Below, piece by piece: positions 52,061-59,633 of a stretch of DNA of 64,000 nucleotides (position 1 is its first letter; every line of letters starts with the position of its first letter). This DNA comes from JAIBJN01 sp963775505. Lineage in GTDB: Bacteria > Actinomycetota > Thermoleophilia > Gaiellales > Gaiellaceae. Position numbers and translations under genes: made by a program. Under the pieces are notes generated by a model. It was not told the origin of the DNA. It worked only from the letters and a program-made list of their open reading frames with translations, and did no database searches. The stretch covers positions 124,001 through 188,000 of the forward strand of contig CAVZIL010000008.1 of assembly GCA_963775505.1 (NCBI GenBank). Reading direction: 5' to 3'.

Positions 52061-52732
52061 ATGGTCTCCGTCCTAGTCGTCGCCGACATTCGGCTGTACC
52101 GCGAAGGGCTCGTTTACGCGCTCGGCAATCGCGGCGAGCTCGAGGTCGTCGGCACGGCCCAGAGCGGCGATTCCTCTGCGCTCGCGGAGCTCCAGCCGGA
52201 CGTCGTCCTCGTCGACGTCGCGACGGCCGACGGTCTTGCGACCGTCCATTCGGTTGTCGGGACCGTTCCCGGCGCGAAGGTGGTCGCCCTTGCCTCGCCG
52301 GGCTCGGACGCCGACGTGATCGCGTTGGCCGAGGCAGGCGCCGTCGGGTACGTCCCGCGTGACGCGACCCTGGCCGATCTCGAGACGGTGATCATGACCG
52401 TCGCGCGGGGCGAGGCGCTCGTCCCGCCGAGGATCGCCGCCAGCCTTTTCCGTCGGCTCGCCAACCTCGCGGCGGATCGGTCTCGGCTGGAGACCGACGT
52501 CCATCTGACTTCCCGCGAGGAGGAGATCGTGGAGCTGATCGACGAAGGGCTCTCGAACAAGGAGATCGCGCAACGCCTTTCGATCGCCGTCTCGACGGTC
52601 AAGAACCACGTTCACAGCATTCTCGACAAGCTCCAGGTGGGCCGGCGCGGCGAGGCGGTCGCGTTGCTCAGAGGGAAGCACCACCCGGCTCGATCCACCA
52701 CGCCGCCCGACCGGCGCTACGCGGCCAGATAG
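52061..52732 (+). CDS. NarL/FixJ-type (LuxR family) response regulator
   Basis: 223 residues. The receiver has an incomplete acidic pocket (VVADIRLYREG instead of two adjacent acidic residues), phospho-acceptor Asp in VVLVDVATADG, and YVPRDATLADL where Lys would be; so phosphorylation may be abnormal. The C-terminal LuxR HTH is intact (LTSREEEIVELIDEGLSNKE and AVSTVKNHVHSILDKL). ATG 52061. No kinase is adjacent; the next gene is a stand-alone degenerate receiver. Confidence 0.88.
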   Translation: MVSVLVVADIRLYREGLVYALGNRGELEVVGTAQSGDSSALAELQPDVVLVDVATADGLATVHSVVGTVPGAKVVALASPGSDADVIALAEAGAVGYVPRDATLADLETVIMTVARGEALVPPRIAASLFRRLANLAADRSRLETDVHLTSREEEIVELIDEGLSNKEIAQRLSIAVSTVKNHVHSILDKLQVGRRGEAVALLRGKHHPARSTTPPDRRYAAR

Positions 52733-52739
52733 ATCTCCC

Positions 52740-52766
52740 TGGATCTCAGCTGAATCCTCTGATCCA
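52740..52766. promoter_or_regulatory. TGGATC ... GATCCA inverted repeat between the regulator and receiver-like genes
   Basis: TGGATC (52740-52745) and GATCCA (52761-52766) are mirror halves, 15 bases apart, in the 86-base gap. The same half-site recurs in palindromes at 53611-53657. Confidence 0.4.
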
Positions 52767-52818
52767 TGTCGGCGGGCGCCCACGCGCGGAATAATCGGAC
52801 GGGTCGACCGAAGGGACG

Positions 52819-53208
52819 GTGTCGGTGCGGGCCGAGGAGAAGACCCACGTCCTCCTCGTCGGAATGCGCGGGATTCTCGGCGGGATCGTCAGGGAGATCG
52901 TCGCGCAGGAGCCCGACATGGAGATCGTGGGCGAGCTCGGCGCGATGAACGAGGTTCGCATGACCGGCCGGCTCGCCCGCTTCGGAGTCGTGGTCGTGCG
53001 CTCGGACGACGAGCCCGGCTCGGCTGAGGAGGTCCGGGACCTTCTCGGCCGCCATCCCCATGTGACCGTTCTGACCGTGCAGGGCGACGGCCGGCACGGA
53101 TCGCTTCATCGCCTTCGACCGGAGAAGGCGTTCATCGGAGAGTTGTCGCCCGCCTCGCTGATGACGGCGATCCGGGCGGGTGCGGCCTCCCGCGCCCTGT
53201 CCGCCTGA
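52819..53208 (+). CDS. Stand-alone degenerate receiver-like protein
   Basis: 129 residues from GTG 52819. The fold pattern of a receiver is apparent: THVLLVGMRGILGGIVREIV (strand 1/helix 1), DMEIVGELG, RFGVVVVRSDDE, HPHVTVLTVQGDG, and ELSPASLMTAIRAGA. The Asp-box residues are not in the expected places and there is no output domain. It resembles the receiver of the upstream NarL-type regulator, perhaps a duplicated and degenerated partner. An inhibitor or adaptor role is conjecture. Confidence 0.6.
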   Translation: MSVRAEEKTHVLLVGMRGILGGIVREIVAQEPDMEIVGELGAMNEVRMTGRLARFGVVVVRSDDEPGSAEEVRDLLGRHPHVTVLTVQGDGRHGSLHRLRPEKAFIGELSPASLMTAIRAGAASRALSA

Positions 53209-53215
53209 TCCCCGA

Positions 53216-53512
53216 TCAGGGATGCGCCCCGGCGGCCTCCGGCGCGTCCGCGCGCGCGCCGCTGGAGCCGGGCTTCAGCCAGACGGCCGCCGCGTTGGCC
53301 ATCTCCTCGACGCACCACCCGCTCGCACGCAGCGCTGCGATGAGGGCCGACGCGGCGATGAGGCCGCGGTCGGACCCTCGGTACCCCGGCGCTTCGATCT
53401 CCTCGTCGCGGACGTCCGCGACGACCTGGCCCTCGGGAAAGAGGACGACCTGTCGCTGCTCGGCCCCCGGCAGGATGCCGATGAAGAGGCTGATGTCCTC
53501 GCTGGGGCTCAT
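53216..53512 (-). CDS. Unknown 98-residue protein
   Basis: ATG 53512 start with AAGGAGGAGGC upstream. The sequence has a strand-rich N-terminal half (ISLFIGILPGAEQRQVVLFP, GQVVADVRDEE), a helix DRGLIAASALIAALRASGW, and a short tail. No family known. It faces the receiver-like gene (convergent, seven bases apart) and is divergent from the 231-residue gene. The good ribosome site supports translation. Confidence 0.55.
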   Translation of the reverse strand: MSPSEDISLFIGILPGAEQRQVVLFPEGQVVADVRDEEIEAPGYRGSDRGLIAASALIAALRASGWCVEEMANAAAVWLKPGSSGARADAPEAAGAHP

Positions 53513-53610
53513 GGTCGTGCCTCCTCCTTACCGCTCGGGCAGTTGGCAACAGATTCGGCAGCAGCCCGCGCCGCCTTGAGGGACTAGTACCTCATCCGGC
53601 GGACGGCAGC

Positions 53611-53657
53611 TGGGATCCAGGGTCCGTCCTGGATCCCAAATGGATCCGATGATCCAT
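53611..53657. promoter_or_regulatory. Two adjacent palindromes with GGATCC cores
   Basis: TGGGATCCAGG (53611-53621) is exactly mirrored by CCTGGATCCCA (53628-53638). Right after it ATGGATC (53640-53646) is mirrored by GATCCAT (53651-53657). Both sit in the 210-base gap between divergent genes, 66 bases before the ATG of the 231-residue protein. No other gene is visible in that gap. Confidence 0.55.
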
Positions 53658-53722
53658 TCTCTCCTCGCCCGGCCGCGCCGAGAATGGGCAGGCGACGCTC
53701 GCCTACCGAAAGGAGTCCGACT

Positions 53723-54418
53723 ATGGCCAGCACGCAGACCCGAGCCCAGTCTCGGGAGCAGGAGAAGGGTCGGGATGAAGTCTCCGAGATGCTGGAGGCG
53801 CCGCCTGAGGCCGCGCCCATCACCGAGGAGGAGCTCGAGGCCCTGGTTCGGGCCGAGATCGACGCTGCCTACGAGCAGGCCCTGACAGCCCCTGAGACCG
53901 TCGCCCCCGAGGTGGCGGAGGTCCAGGCCTGGTGGGACATCGCAGCCTTCGGGCCGATCCAGCCGATCGCGCCCGGCGGACCGCTCGTGCCGCACTCGGT
54001 GATCAAGGTGGGAGAGCCGGCGTTCGTCTTCGCGATCATCCTGCTGAACCCGTTCCTGCCGCTGCCCGGTGGCACGAATCCGGCCCAGGTTCTCTCGAAC
54101 TTCGCGCTTCCGTACGAGGTGCAGTACCAGACCGGCAACCTCACGACGTGGACGCTCGGGCAGCCCGACATGCAGGGGATCGACAACGGCAACCTCGCCC
54201 CCGGACCACCGTTCACCTACTTCGAGGTCATCAGCTTCGTGGCCGCCCAGCCCGGTCTCTACGAGATGAACATCACGGCCCGCCTGCTGGGCGCGGCGCC
54301 GCCGTTCGTGAACGCGCCGCGGTTCGGGGCGCGCGCCACGACGGTGTTCAGCCTCGATCCTCCGGGCCTCTTCGGCGCGGCGCCGCCCTCGCCGCTGCGC
54401 TTCAACATCTACGCGTAG
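53723..54418 (+). CDS. Unknown 231-residue protein of the protease cassette
   Basis: ATG 53723 with AAGGAG upstream. Residues 1-75 are polar and helical (KGRDEVSEMLEAPPEAAPIT and EEELEALVRAEIDAAYEQA), then WWDIAAFGPIQPIAPGGPL. A beta-rich C-terminal domain follows: PAFVFAIILLNPFLPLPGGT, YEVQYQTGNLTTWTLGQ, PFTYFEVISFVAAQPGLYEM and ARATTVFSLDPPGLFG. No signal peptide or known domain. The protease gene follows 57 bases later on the same strand. The Ig-like C-terminal part suggests a binding or structural role. Confidence 0.6.
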   Translation: MASTQTRAQSREQEKGRDEVSEMLEAPPEAAPITEEELEALVRAEIDAAYEQALTAPETVAPEVAEVQAWWDIAAFGPIQPIAPGGPLVPHSVIKVGEPAFVFAIILLNPFLPLPGGTNPAQVLSNFALPYEVQYQTGNLTTWTLGQPDMQGIDNGNLAPGPPFTYFEVISFVAAQPGLYEMNITARLLGAAPPFVNAPRFGARATTVFSLDPPGLFGAAPPSPLRFNIYA

Positions 54419-54475
54419 CTCAGAAGAAGGAAGGACGTCACGTCCACCGAGGAACCGACGCCGGGTCGCGCACGC

Positions 54476-55576
54476 GTGGCCCTGCGCGAGGCCGTCCGCG
54501 ACTTTCTCCTGACCCAGGAGAACGTGGTCGCCGTGGACTACGGGCTTCGCGAAAAGGACGGCCAGATCCTCGAGGAGCGCGTACTTCGTGTCCACGTGCA
54601 GGAGAAGCTCCCGCGGGCCGAGCTCGAAGCCCGTCGAATCCCCGAGGTCCCCGGCTCGATCCGCGGGCTGAAGACGGACGTGCTGGAAGGGACTTACCGA
54701 CCCCAGCTCTGGTGGGGTGCTCCCGCCGTGCGGCCGGTAGCGGATCCGCGCCTTACCCGCGCGGATCCGCTCCGCGGAGGGATCAGCATCTCGAACGAGC
54801 GCCAGCACTCCGCCGGCACGCTGGGAGGAAAGGTCGTCGACCGTGGAACGGGCGCCGCCATGATCCTCGCCAACTGGCACGTGCTGGCCGGGGACTGGGT
54901 CGCGCAGCCGGGCCAACGCATCTACCAGCCAGGGCGCCTCGACGGCGGGACCGCTGCCGACACGGTTGCGACGCTGACGCGGCACGCCATGTCGAGCGGC
55001 CTCGACGCGGCAGTCGCGGATCTCGACGGCACTCGTCAGCTCGTCAACGACCAGCTGGACGTCGGGCCGGTCAGAGGCGTCGGCGCGGCGACGCTCGAAA
55101 TGGAGGTGGTCAAGTCGGGGCGAACGACGGGCATCACGAACGGACGCGTGACGGGGGTCGACGGAGTTGCCCAGATCACCTACGCGGGGGTCAGGCGACT
55201 GATCCGCATGGTCGTGACCATCTCCCCGCTCAGGGATGACGAGGTGAGCCGTCCGGGGGACTCGTCGTCGCTTTGGCTCGCGCGAGAGACCAGGCACGCG
55301 GTCGGGCTCCACTTCGCCGGGAGCGACGTCCCCGAGCGCGCGCTCGCGAACGACGTCCAGCCGGTACTGACGGCGCTGGACGTCGACCTCGACGTCGTCG
55401 GAACGGTCGGGAGCGAGCGGCCGTCGCCCTCCCTGGCGGACCTCCTCCTGGCGGAGATTCGGCGCCGGATCGCGGTCTACGTCAGAGCCCCTAGCACAAT
55501 GAGGGCGATGCCGTCTGGCCGCGCTGGGCGGCACGAGGCGGCGTCCTCGGTCGCGCCCATACCTCATTCGGTATGA
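54476..55576 (+). CDS. Trypsin-fold serine protease with N-terminal prodomain-like module
   Basis: 366 residues. Residues 1-70 form a small domain (REAVRDFLLTQENVVAVDYG, ERVLRVHVQEKL, VPGSIRGLKTDVLEG). The S1-like domain follows with GGISISNERQHSAGTLGG, His in ANWHVLAGD, Asp in GLDAAVADLD, VKSGRTTGITNGRV, and Ser in RPGDSSSLW; the usual GDSGS is GDSSS. No signal peptide, so it appears cytosolic or non-classically exported. GTG 54476 is the first start codon of the frame; its ribosome site is poor. The C-terminal 60 residues are basic and poorly conserved-looking. Confidence 0.75.
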   Translation: MALREAVRDFLLTQENVVAVDYGLREKDGQILEERVLRVHVQEKLPRAELEARRIPEVPGSIRGLKTDVLEGTYRPQLWWGAPAVRPVADPRLTRADPLRGGISISNERQHSAGTLGGKVVDRGTGAAMILANWHVLAGDWVAQPGQRIYQPGRLDGGTAADTVATLTRHAMSSGLDAAVADLDGTRQLVNDQLDVGPVRGVGAATLEMEVVKSGRTTGITNGRVTGVDGVAQITYAGVRRLIRMVVTISPLRDDEVSRPGDSSSLWLARETRHAVGLHFAGSDVPERALANDVQPVLTALDVDLDVVGTVGSERPSPSLADLLLAEIRRRIAVYVRAPSTMRAMPSGRAGRHEAASSVAPIPHSV

Positions 55577-55635
55577 GCGCTCTCTGCGTCCTTGCCTCGA
55601 ACCACCCACGCACCCAGTCGCGGGCTTAGCCGAAG

Positions 55636-55869
55636 GTGAACGAGAACGCCTTGAGCCACGCGCGCCGGGCGCGCGACGAGCTCGCCGCCCGGGTCCTTGG
55701 CGACCCGAGCGTGAGCATGGTCGACATCAGCCGGGAGGACGCCGACGGGGCACCCGTCCTCCGGGTTCACGTTCGTTCGGGGTCGGAGTCGCTGCCGGAG
55801 ATCCCGCCGGAGGTCGACGGGATCCCGGTACGCGTCGTGCGGGGAGACTACGAGCTCGAGGCCGGCTGA
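55636..55869 (+). CDS. Free-standing paralogue of the protease N-terminal domain
   Basis: 77 residues from GTG 55636. RARDELAARVLGDPSVSMVD, then PVLRVHV, PPEVDGIPVRVVRGDYE align with the first 70 residues of the protease upstream (REAVRDFLL, VLRVHV, PEVPGSIRGLKTDVLEG). So the small domain exists both fused to and apart from the protease. It might be an inhibitor or a chaperone for the protease, or a binder of the same ligand. The first bases overlap a short block resembling the end of the thioredoxin-fold gene. Confidence 0.55.
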   Translation: MNENALSHARRARDELAARVLGDPSVSMVDISREDADGAPVLRVHVRSGSESLPEIPPEVDGIPVRVVRGDYELEAG

Positions 55870-55969
55870 CGCTCGCGGGCCGGCAACCCAGTAGCGGCCG
55901 CCGCCGTCCGCCCGCTTGACCGCAGCTACCTCCGGGCGTTGAATCCGCACAAACGCCCAGGGAGGCGGC

Positions 55970-56326
55970 ATGGCGCATCTTGCGCTCCCGGTCCGTGACG
56001 AAGAGCGGTCGCGGCGTTTCTACGAGACGTACTTCGGGTTCGGAGCAACGCCGGCCGAGCGCATGTCGGACGGCGTTCTCATGCTCTACGACGCCGATGA
56101 CTTCGCCCTCGCCCTGAAGGAGACCGACGAGCCGATCTCGCTGCCCGGCTTCCTCCACTTCGGCTTCGGACGCGCGGCGAGCCCGGACGAGGTCCGTGCC
56201 CTCGCGGAGCGTCTGCGGGCCGACGGCGTCCCGATCGTCGAGGAGTGGGAGGAGTCCGACTACGTGAGCGTCAAGTGCCGCGACCCCGACGGCTACGTCA
56301 TCGAGCTCGCCTGGTCTCCCGACTGA
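55970..56326 (+). CDS. Glyoxalase/bleomycin-resistance (VOC) protein
   Basis: 118 residues. MAHLALPVRDEERSRRFYET with the metal-binding His3, then FALALKETDEP, LHFGFGRAASPDEVRALAER, and VKCRDPDGYVIELAW with the C-terminal Glu ligand. Compact two-module VOC fold. ATG 55970 after GGGAGGCGGC. Overlaps the convergent coiled-coil gene end. Confidence 0.87.
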   Translation: MAHLALPVRDEERSRRFYETYFGFGATPAERMSDGVLMLYDADDFALALKETDEPISLPGFLHFGFGRAASPDEVRALAERLRADGVPIVEEWEESDYVSVKCRDPDGYVIELAWSPD

Positions 56327-57029
56327 GCGCGGCCTCGGCCGCCTCGAGCCTGGCGACCAGCCGCCCGTGCTCGGCCTCGGCCTTGCGGGCCTCGCTCGCC
56401 GCGCGGCGAGCACGCTCCCGCTGCTCCGCCACCTCGGCGCGTAGCGCGTCGACCTTCCCTTTTGCCGCCTCGGCCCGCCGCTTGCGCCCTTCGTCGTCGC
56501 GGCCTTTCGGCTGCGCGCGGCGCCGCTTGCCGCTCGGTACGGCCGTCACGCCTCCGAAACCCGCCGGCTCGAGATCCTTGGCCAGCTTCCCCTGCTCGAC
56601 GAGCCGGGCTCCCTCCTCGTCCCCCGCGGCGGCGGTCAGCGTTCCCCGGACCCGCTCCAGTGTCGCCTCGGTCGCGGCCTGGTCGGCGGCCTCGAGGATG
56701 CGCTTCGCGCTCTCGACGAGCGCGCCGACGACGTCGCGCTGACGCTGGAGCGCCGCCTGGAGCTCGTCCGGCCCGCCTCCCTCGAGAAGCTCTGCCTGAG
56801 CCTTCCGCAGACGCTCGCCGGCGGTGGTCAGGGCCCGCATCTGCATCGGCTCTTTGCGGGCGAGCTGGTTCACCGTCCACGCCGGGAGCGACGGCTTCGC
56901 TAGTGCCTTGACCTCATCTGCCGCCTCGCGCTCCCCGGCTTTGCGCAGCTCGCGGGCGAGCTCGTCGCGCGCCTGCGTGAACTCGGCGAGCGGCAATCCG
57001 TAGAGCCGATCCACCTCCTCGGGGCTCAC
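56298..57029 (-). CDS. Coiled-coil protein linked to Rrf2 regulator, unknown
   Basis: 243 residues from GTG 57029, overlapping the Rrf2 stop by one base. Starts SPEEVDRLYGLPLAEFTQAR, DELARELRKAGEREAADEVK and LPAWTVNQLARKEPMQMRAL. The rest is long charged coiled coil rich in Ala, Glu, Arg. A similar N-terminal core is found in hypothetical proteins of many actinobacteria. It might bind DNA or a partner. Function unknown. Confidence 0.65.
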   Translation of the reverse strand: MSPEEVDRLYGLPLAEFTQARDELARELRKAGEREAADEVKALAKPSLPAWTVNQLARKEPMQMRALTTAGERLRKAQAELLEGGGPDELQAALQRQRDVVGALVESAKRILEAADQAATEATLERVRGTLTAAAGDEEGARLVEQGKLAKDLEPAGFGGVTAVPSGKRRRAQPKGRDDEGRKRRAEAAKGKVDALRAEVAEQRERARRAASEARKAEAEHGRLVARLEAAEAALSRETRRAR

Positions 57030-57466
57030 TAGGAGCCCTTCGTCGGCGTCCCCGCTCCCCTGGCGAGGTCGGCGAAGGTCGTCCGAGCCAGGATCTCGAT
57101 CGTCGCGTCCCGGACTTCCTCCCAGACCGGGCGCAGCGTCCCGGCCACAAGCTCGGGCGCGAGGTCCGGATGGCTTCGAGTCGCGTAGCCGATGGGCGCG
57201 AGCTGTCCCTGGAAGAGGCGCACGACCCGCTCGAGCGTGATCTCCTCGGGCGGCCGGTTGAGCGTGTAGCCCCCGCCCGGCCCGCGGACGGAGCGGACGA
57301 TACCGCCCGACCGGAGCGCGGGCATCACCTGCTCGAGGACGGAGCGGGGCGCGTCGGTGGCCGCTGCGATCTCGTCGAGCTTGAGCGGCCCGCCGTCGGC
57401 TATGGCCAGGACGAGCACCGCCCTGGTTGCGTAGTCGGTTCGTTTCGACACCCACATCGGTTGCAT
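57029..57466 (-). CDS. Rrf2-family transcriptional regulator (CymR-like, no Cys)
   Basis: 145 residues. Winged helix with KRTDYATRAVLVLAIADGGP, LDEIAAATDAPRSVLEQVMP, GGIVRSVRGPGGGYTLNRPP, then VVRLFQGQLAPIG. No cysteines for a cluster (as in IscR), so CymR-type sensing through a protein or small molecule is more likely. ATG 57466, alternative at 57457. Divergent from TauE/SafE with overlapping promoters; the downstream sulfate transporter suggests control of sulfur uptake. Confidence 0.88.
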   Translation of the reverse strand: MQPMWVSKRTDYATRAVLVLAIADGGPLKLDEIAAATDAPRSVLEQVMPALRSGGIVRSVRGPGGGYTLNRPPEEITLERVVRLFQGQLAPIGYATRSHPDLAPELVAGTLRPVWEEVRDATIEILARTTFADLARGAGTPTKGS

Positions 57467-57470
57467 TAGC

Positions 57471-57500
57471 TTGACAGGCGGCGCTTTCGGGAGATAGTGT
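57471..57500 (+). promoter_or_regulatory. Putative promoter of the TauE/SafE gene
   Basis: TTGACA (57471-57476), 18 bases, TAGTGT (57495-57500). The -35 starts five bases upstream of the Rrf2 ATG. The transcript would have a ~55-base leader carrying the shared operator-like block. Confidence 0.45.
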
Positions 57501-57512
57501 GATTGGTTTATT

Positions 57513-57541
57513 TTTCTAGGTTATCTTACGAGTTATGTCAA
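57513..57541 (-). promoter_or_regulatory. Putative promoter of the Rrf2 gene
   Basis: Reading the minus strand: TTGACA (57541-57536), 17 bases, TAGAAA (57518-57513). The region is markedly AT-rich for this genome. The -35 overlaps the TGTCAAGAATA block, so a protein bound there would block both directions. Confidence 0.5.
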
Positions 57542-57546
57542 GAATA
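57526..57546 (+). promoter_or_regulatory. Operator-like block shared with the sulfate-binding-protein gene
   Basis: TTAC, six bases, TGTCAAGAATA; the same layout is found upstream of sbp at 62366-62346 on the minus strand. Here it ends 16 bases before the TauE/SafE TTG start. Confidence 0.5.
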
Positions 57547-57561
57547 TAGGAGGTAGCGCGG

Positions 57562-58521
57562 TTGCCCACTCTCCTCGTCCTTGGTCTCGTCGGCTTCGCC
57601 GCCCAGCTCGTCGACGGCGCTCTGGGCATGGCCTACGGAGCGACGTCGACGACGCTCGTTCTCGCCGCCGGTCTCACGCCTGCGGCAGCCTCGGCGTCGG
57701 TTCACTTCGCCGAGCTCGGAACGACGCTCGCCTCGGCGGCATCGCACCGGAAGTTCGGCAACGTGCACTGGCAGACCGTGCGCCGGATCGGCTTCCCCGG
57801 CGCGATCGGCGCGTTCGTCGGCGCGGTCGTCCTGAGCTCGATCTCCGCCGAGCTGGCGAAGCCGTGGATGGCGGGCGTCCTGCTCTGCCTCGGGCTCTAC
57901 GTCCTCCTGCGCTTCACGCTCGGCCGCGCGCAGCTGAAGCCAGGCCGCCGCTACGTCCGGGGGCGGTTCCTCGTGCCGCTCGGCCTCGGCGCCGGGTTCA
58001 TCGACGCGACCGGTGGAGGTGGCTGGGGCCCCGTCGCAACCCCGACGCTCCTCTCCAGCGGGCGGATGGAGCCCCGGAAGGTCGTGGGCTCGGTCGACAC
58101 GAGCGAGTTTCTCGTCGCCTTCGCGGCCAGCATCGGGTTCCTCGCGGCGCTCGGAAGCCAGGGCATCGACTGGGCGGTCGTGGCCGTGCTTCTGGCCGGC
58201 GGAGTGCTTGCGGCGCCGATCGCCGCGTGGCTCGTACAGAAGATCACCGCGCGCCTCCTCGGGGCTTCTGTCGGCGGCCTGATCATCATCACGAACGTCC
58301 GCACGTTCTTCGACTACGGCGAGGTGCCCAGCTCGACCCGCTGGCCGGTCTATCTGGCTCTGCTCGGGCTCTGGGCAGGCGCGATCGCCTGGGTCGTGCG
58401 GGCGCATCGGCGCGAAGATCTTCCTCTCTTCAACAGCAGCACGAAACGGACTGCAGCCGCCGAGGGCCACCCCAGAACCGACCTCGATTCTGGAATTCCG
58501 GAGACGTCTGCCACGTTCTAG
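57562..58521 (+). CDS. TauE/SafE sulfite/sulfonate permease
   Basis: 319 residues, eight or so transmembrane helices with the family pattern: LLVLGLVGFAAQLVDGALGM, YGATSTTLVLAAGLTPAAAS, FAELGTTLASAASHRKFGNV, then FIDATGGGGWGP, SVDTSEFLVAFAASIGFL. Likely exports sulfite or sulfonates, or takes up sulfur anions. TTG 57562 after GGAGG. The gene is divergent from Rrf2 and shares an operator-like block with the sulfate ABC operon, so it belongs to the sulfur module. Confidence 0.9.
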   Translation: MPTLLVLGLVGFAAQLVDGALGMAYGATSTTLVLAAGLTPAAASASVHFAELGTTLASAASHRKFGNVHWQTVRRIGFPGAIGAFVGAVVLSSISAELAKPWMAGVLLCLGLYVLLRFTLGRAQLKPGRRYVRGRFLVPLGLGAGFIDATGGGGWGPVATPTLLSSGRMEPRKVVGSVDTSEFLVAFAASIGFLAALGSQGIDWAVVAVLLAGGVLAAPIAAWLVQKITARLLGASVGGLIIITNVRTFFDYGEVPSSTRWPVYLALLGLWAGAIAWVVRAHRREDLPLFNSSTKRTAAAEGHPRTDLDSGIPETSATF

Positions 58522-58556
58522 TTACTGGTGGAACGAAGCAGCGGAGGGAGGAACAT

Positions 58557-58670
58557 ATGGCAGCGATCGTCCTCACGTTTCTCGTCCTGATCGGCCCCCT
58601 GGCGTACTTCTACGGGGTCGACTCCCGGCGTATCGGCGACCGGGGCTGGATGGCCGGCCCGCGCCGATAG
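58557..58670 (+). CDS. 37-residue membrane miniprotein
   Basis: ATG 58557 with GGAGGGAGGAAC upstream, a very strong ribosome site. It has one transmembrane helix (AAIVLTFLVLIGPLAYFYGV) and a basic C-terminal tail. It lies between TauE/SafE and the convergent CysA. Perhaps a small partner of the permease. Confidence 0.6.
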   Translation: MAAIVLTFLVLIGPLAYFYGVDSRRIGDRGWMAGPRR

Positions 58671-58679
58671 GCGCGCCGC

Positions 58680-59633
58680 TCAGCCGAATACCTTCTCCTT
58701 GCTCGGGCGGATGAAGATCGCCTGCCCGGCCTCGACGTCGAGCCGTTCGATCTCGTTGCGGCTGACCTGGGCCCAGATCTCCTGACCGTCGTGGAGGACG
58801 AGCTCGATCCGGACCTCGAAGCCGAGGTGGAGGACGCGCTTCACCACGGCGCCCTTCGTCGTCCCGTTCGGCTCGAGGGTGATCTCCAGGTCGTGCGGGC
58901 GGACGAACGAGTCGCCGAGGCGGTTGACGGCGCCGATGAAGCGCATCACGAACTCGTTGGCGGGATGCTCGTAGAGGTCGCGCGGCTTCCCCGTCTGCTC
59001 GATCCGCCCGTCGTTCATCACGACGACGCGGTCGGAGACCTCCATCGCCTCCTCCTGGTCGTGCGTGACGAGGACGGTCGTCACGTGGACATCCTCGTGC
59101 AGGCGGCGCAGCCAGCCCCGCAGCTCCTTCCGCACCTGGGCGTCGAGTGCGCCGAACGGCTCGTCGAGAAGGAGCACCTTCGGCTCGACTGCGAGCGCCC
59201 GTGCGAGCGCCATCCGCTGCCGCTGGCCCCCGGAGAGCTGACTCGGGTAGCGATCGGCGAAGCCGTCGAGCTGGACGAGCGAGAGGAGCTCGTCGACCCG
59301 GGCGCGGATCTCGGCCTTCGGGCGCTTGCGGATCGTGAGCCCGAAGGCGACGTTGTCCCGCACGGTCATGTGTTTGAAGGCCGCGTAGTGCTGGAACACG
59401 AAGCCGACGCCTCGCAGCTGGGGCGCGATCCCGGTGACGTCGGCGCCGAGGATCGACACCTCGCCCTCGTCCGGCGCCTCGAGGCCGGCGATCACGCGCA
59501 GAAGCGTGGATTTCCCGCTGCCGCTCGGCCCGAGTAGGGCGGTCAGCGAGCCGCCGGCGATGGCGAGCGAGACGTCGTCGAGAGCGGCGAAGCTACCGAA
59601 GCGTTTCGAGACCTGGCGGACGGCGATCGACAT
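58680..59633 (-). CDS. cysA: Sulfate/thiosulfate ABC transporter ATP-binding protein
   Basis: 317 residues. Walker A GPSGSGKSTLLR, Q-loop FVFQHYAAFKHMTV, signature LSGGQRQRMALARALAVEP, Walker B VLLLDEPFGALD, H-loop VLVTHDQEEAMEV, and a C-terminal regulatory TOBE-type domain. HYAAFKHMTV is characteristic of CysA. ATG 59633; it overlaps the upstream cysW by 41 bases. Confidence 0.95.
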   Translation of the reverse strand: MSIAVRQVSKRFGSFAALDDVSLAIAGGSLTALLGPSGSGKSTLLRVIAGLEAPDEGEVSILGADVTGIAPQLRGVGFVFQHYAAFKHMTVRDNVAFGLTIRKRPKAEIRARVDELLSLVQLDGFADRYPSQLSGGQRQRMALARALAVEPKVLLLDEPFGALDAQVRKELRGWLRRLHEDVHVTTVLVTHDQEEAMEVSDRVVVMNDGRIEQTGKPRDLYEHPANEFVMRFIGAVNRLGDSFVRPHDLEITLEPNGTTKGAVVKRVLHLGFEVRIELVLHDGQEIWAQVSRNEIERLDVEAGQAIFIRPSKEKVFG

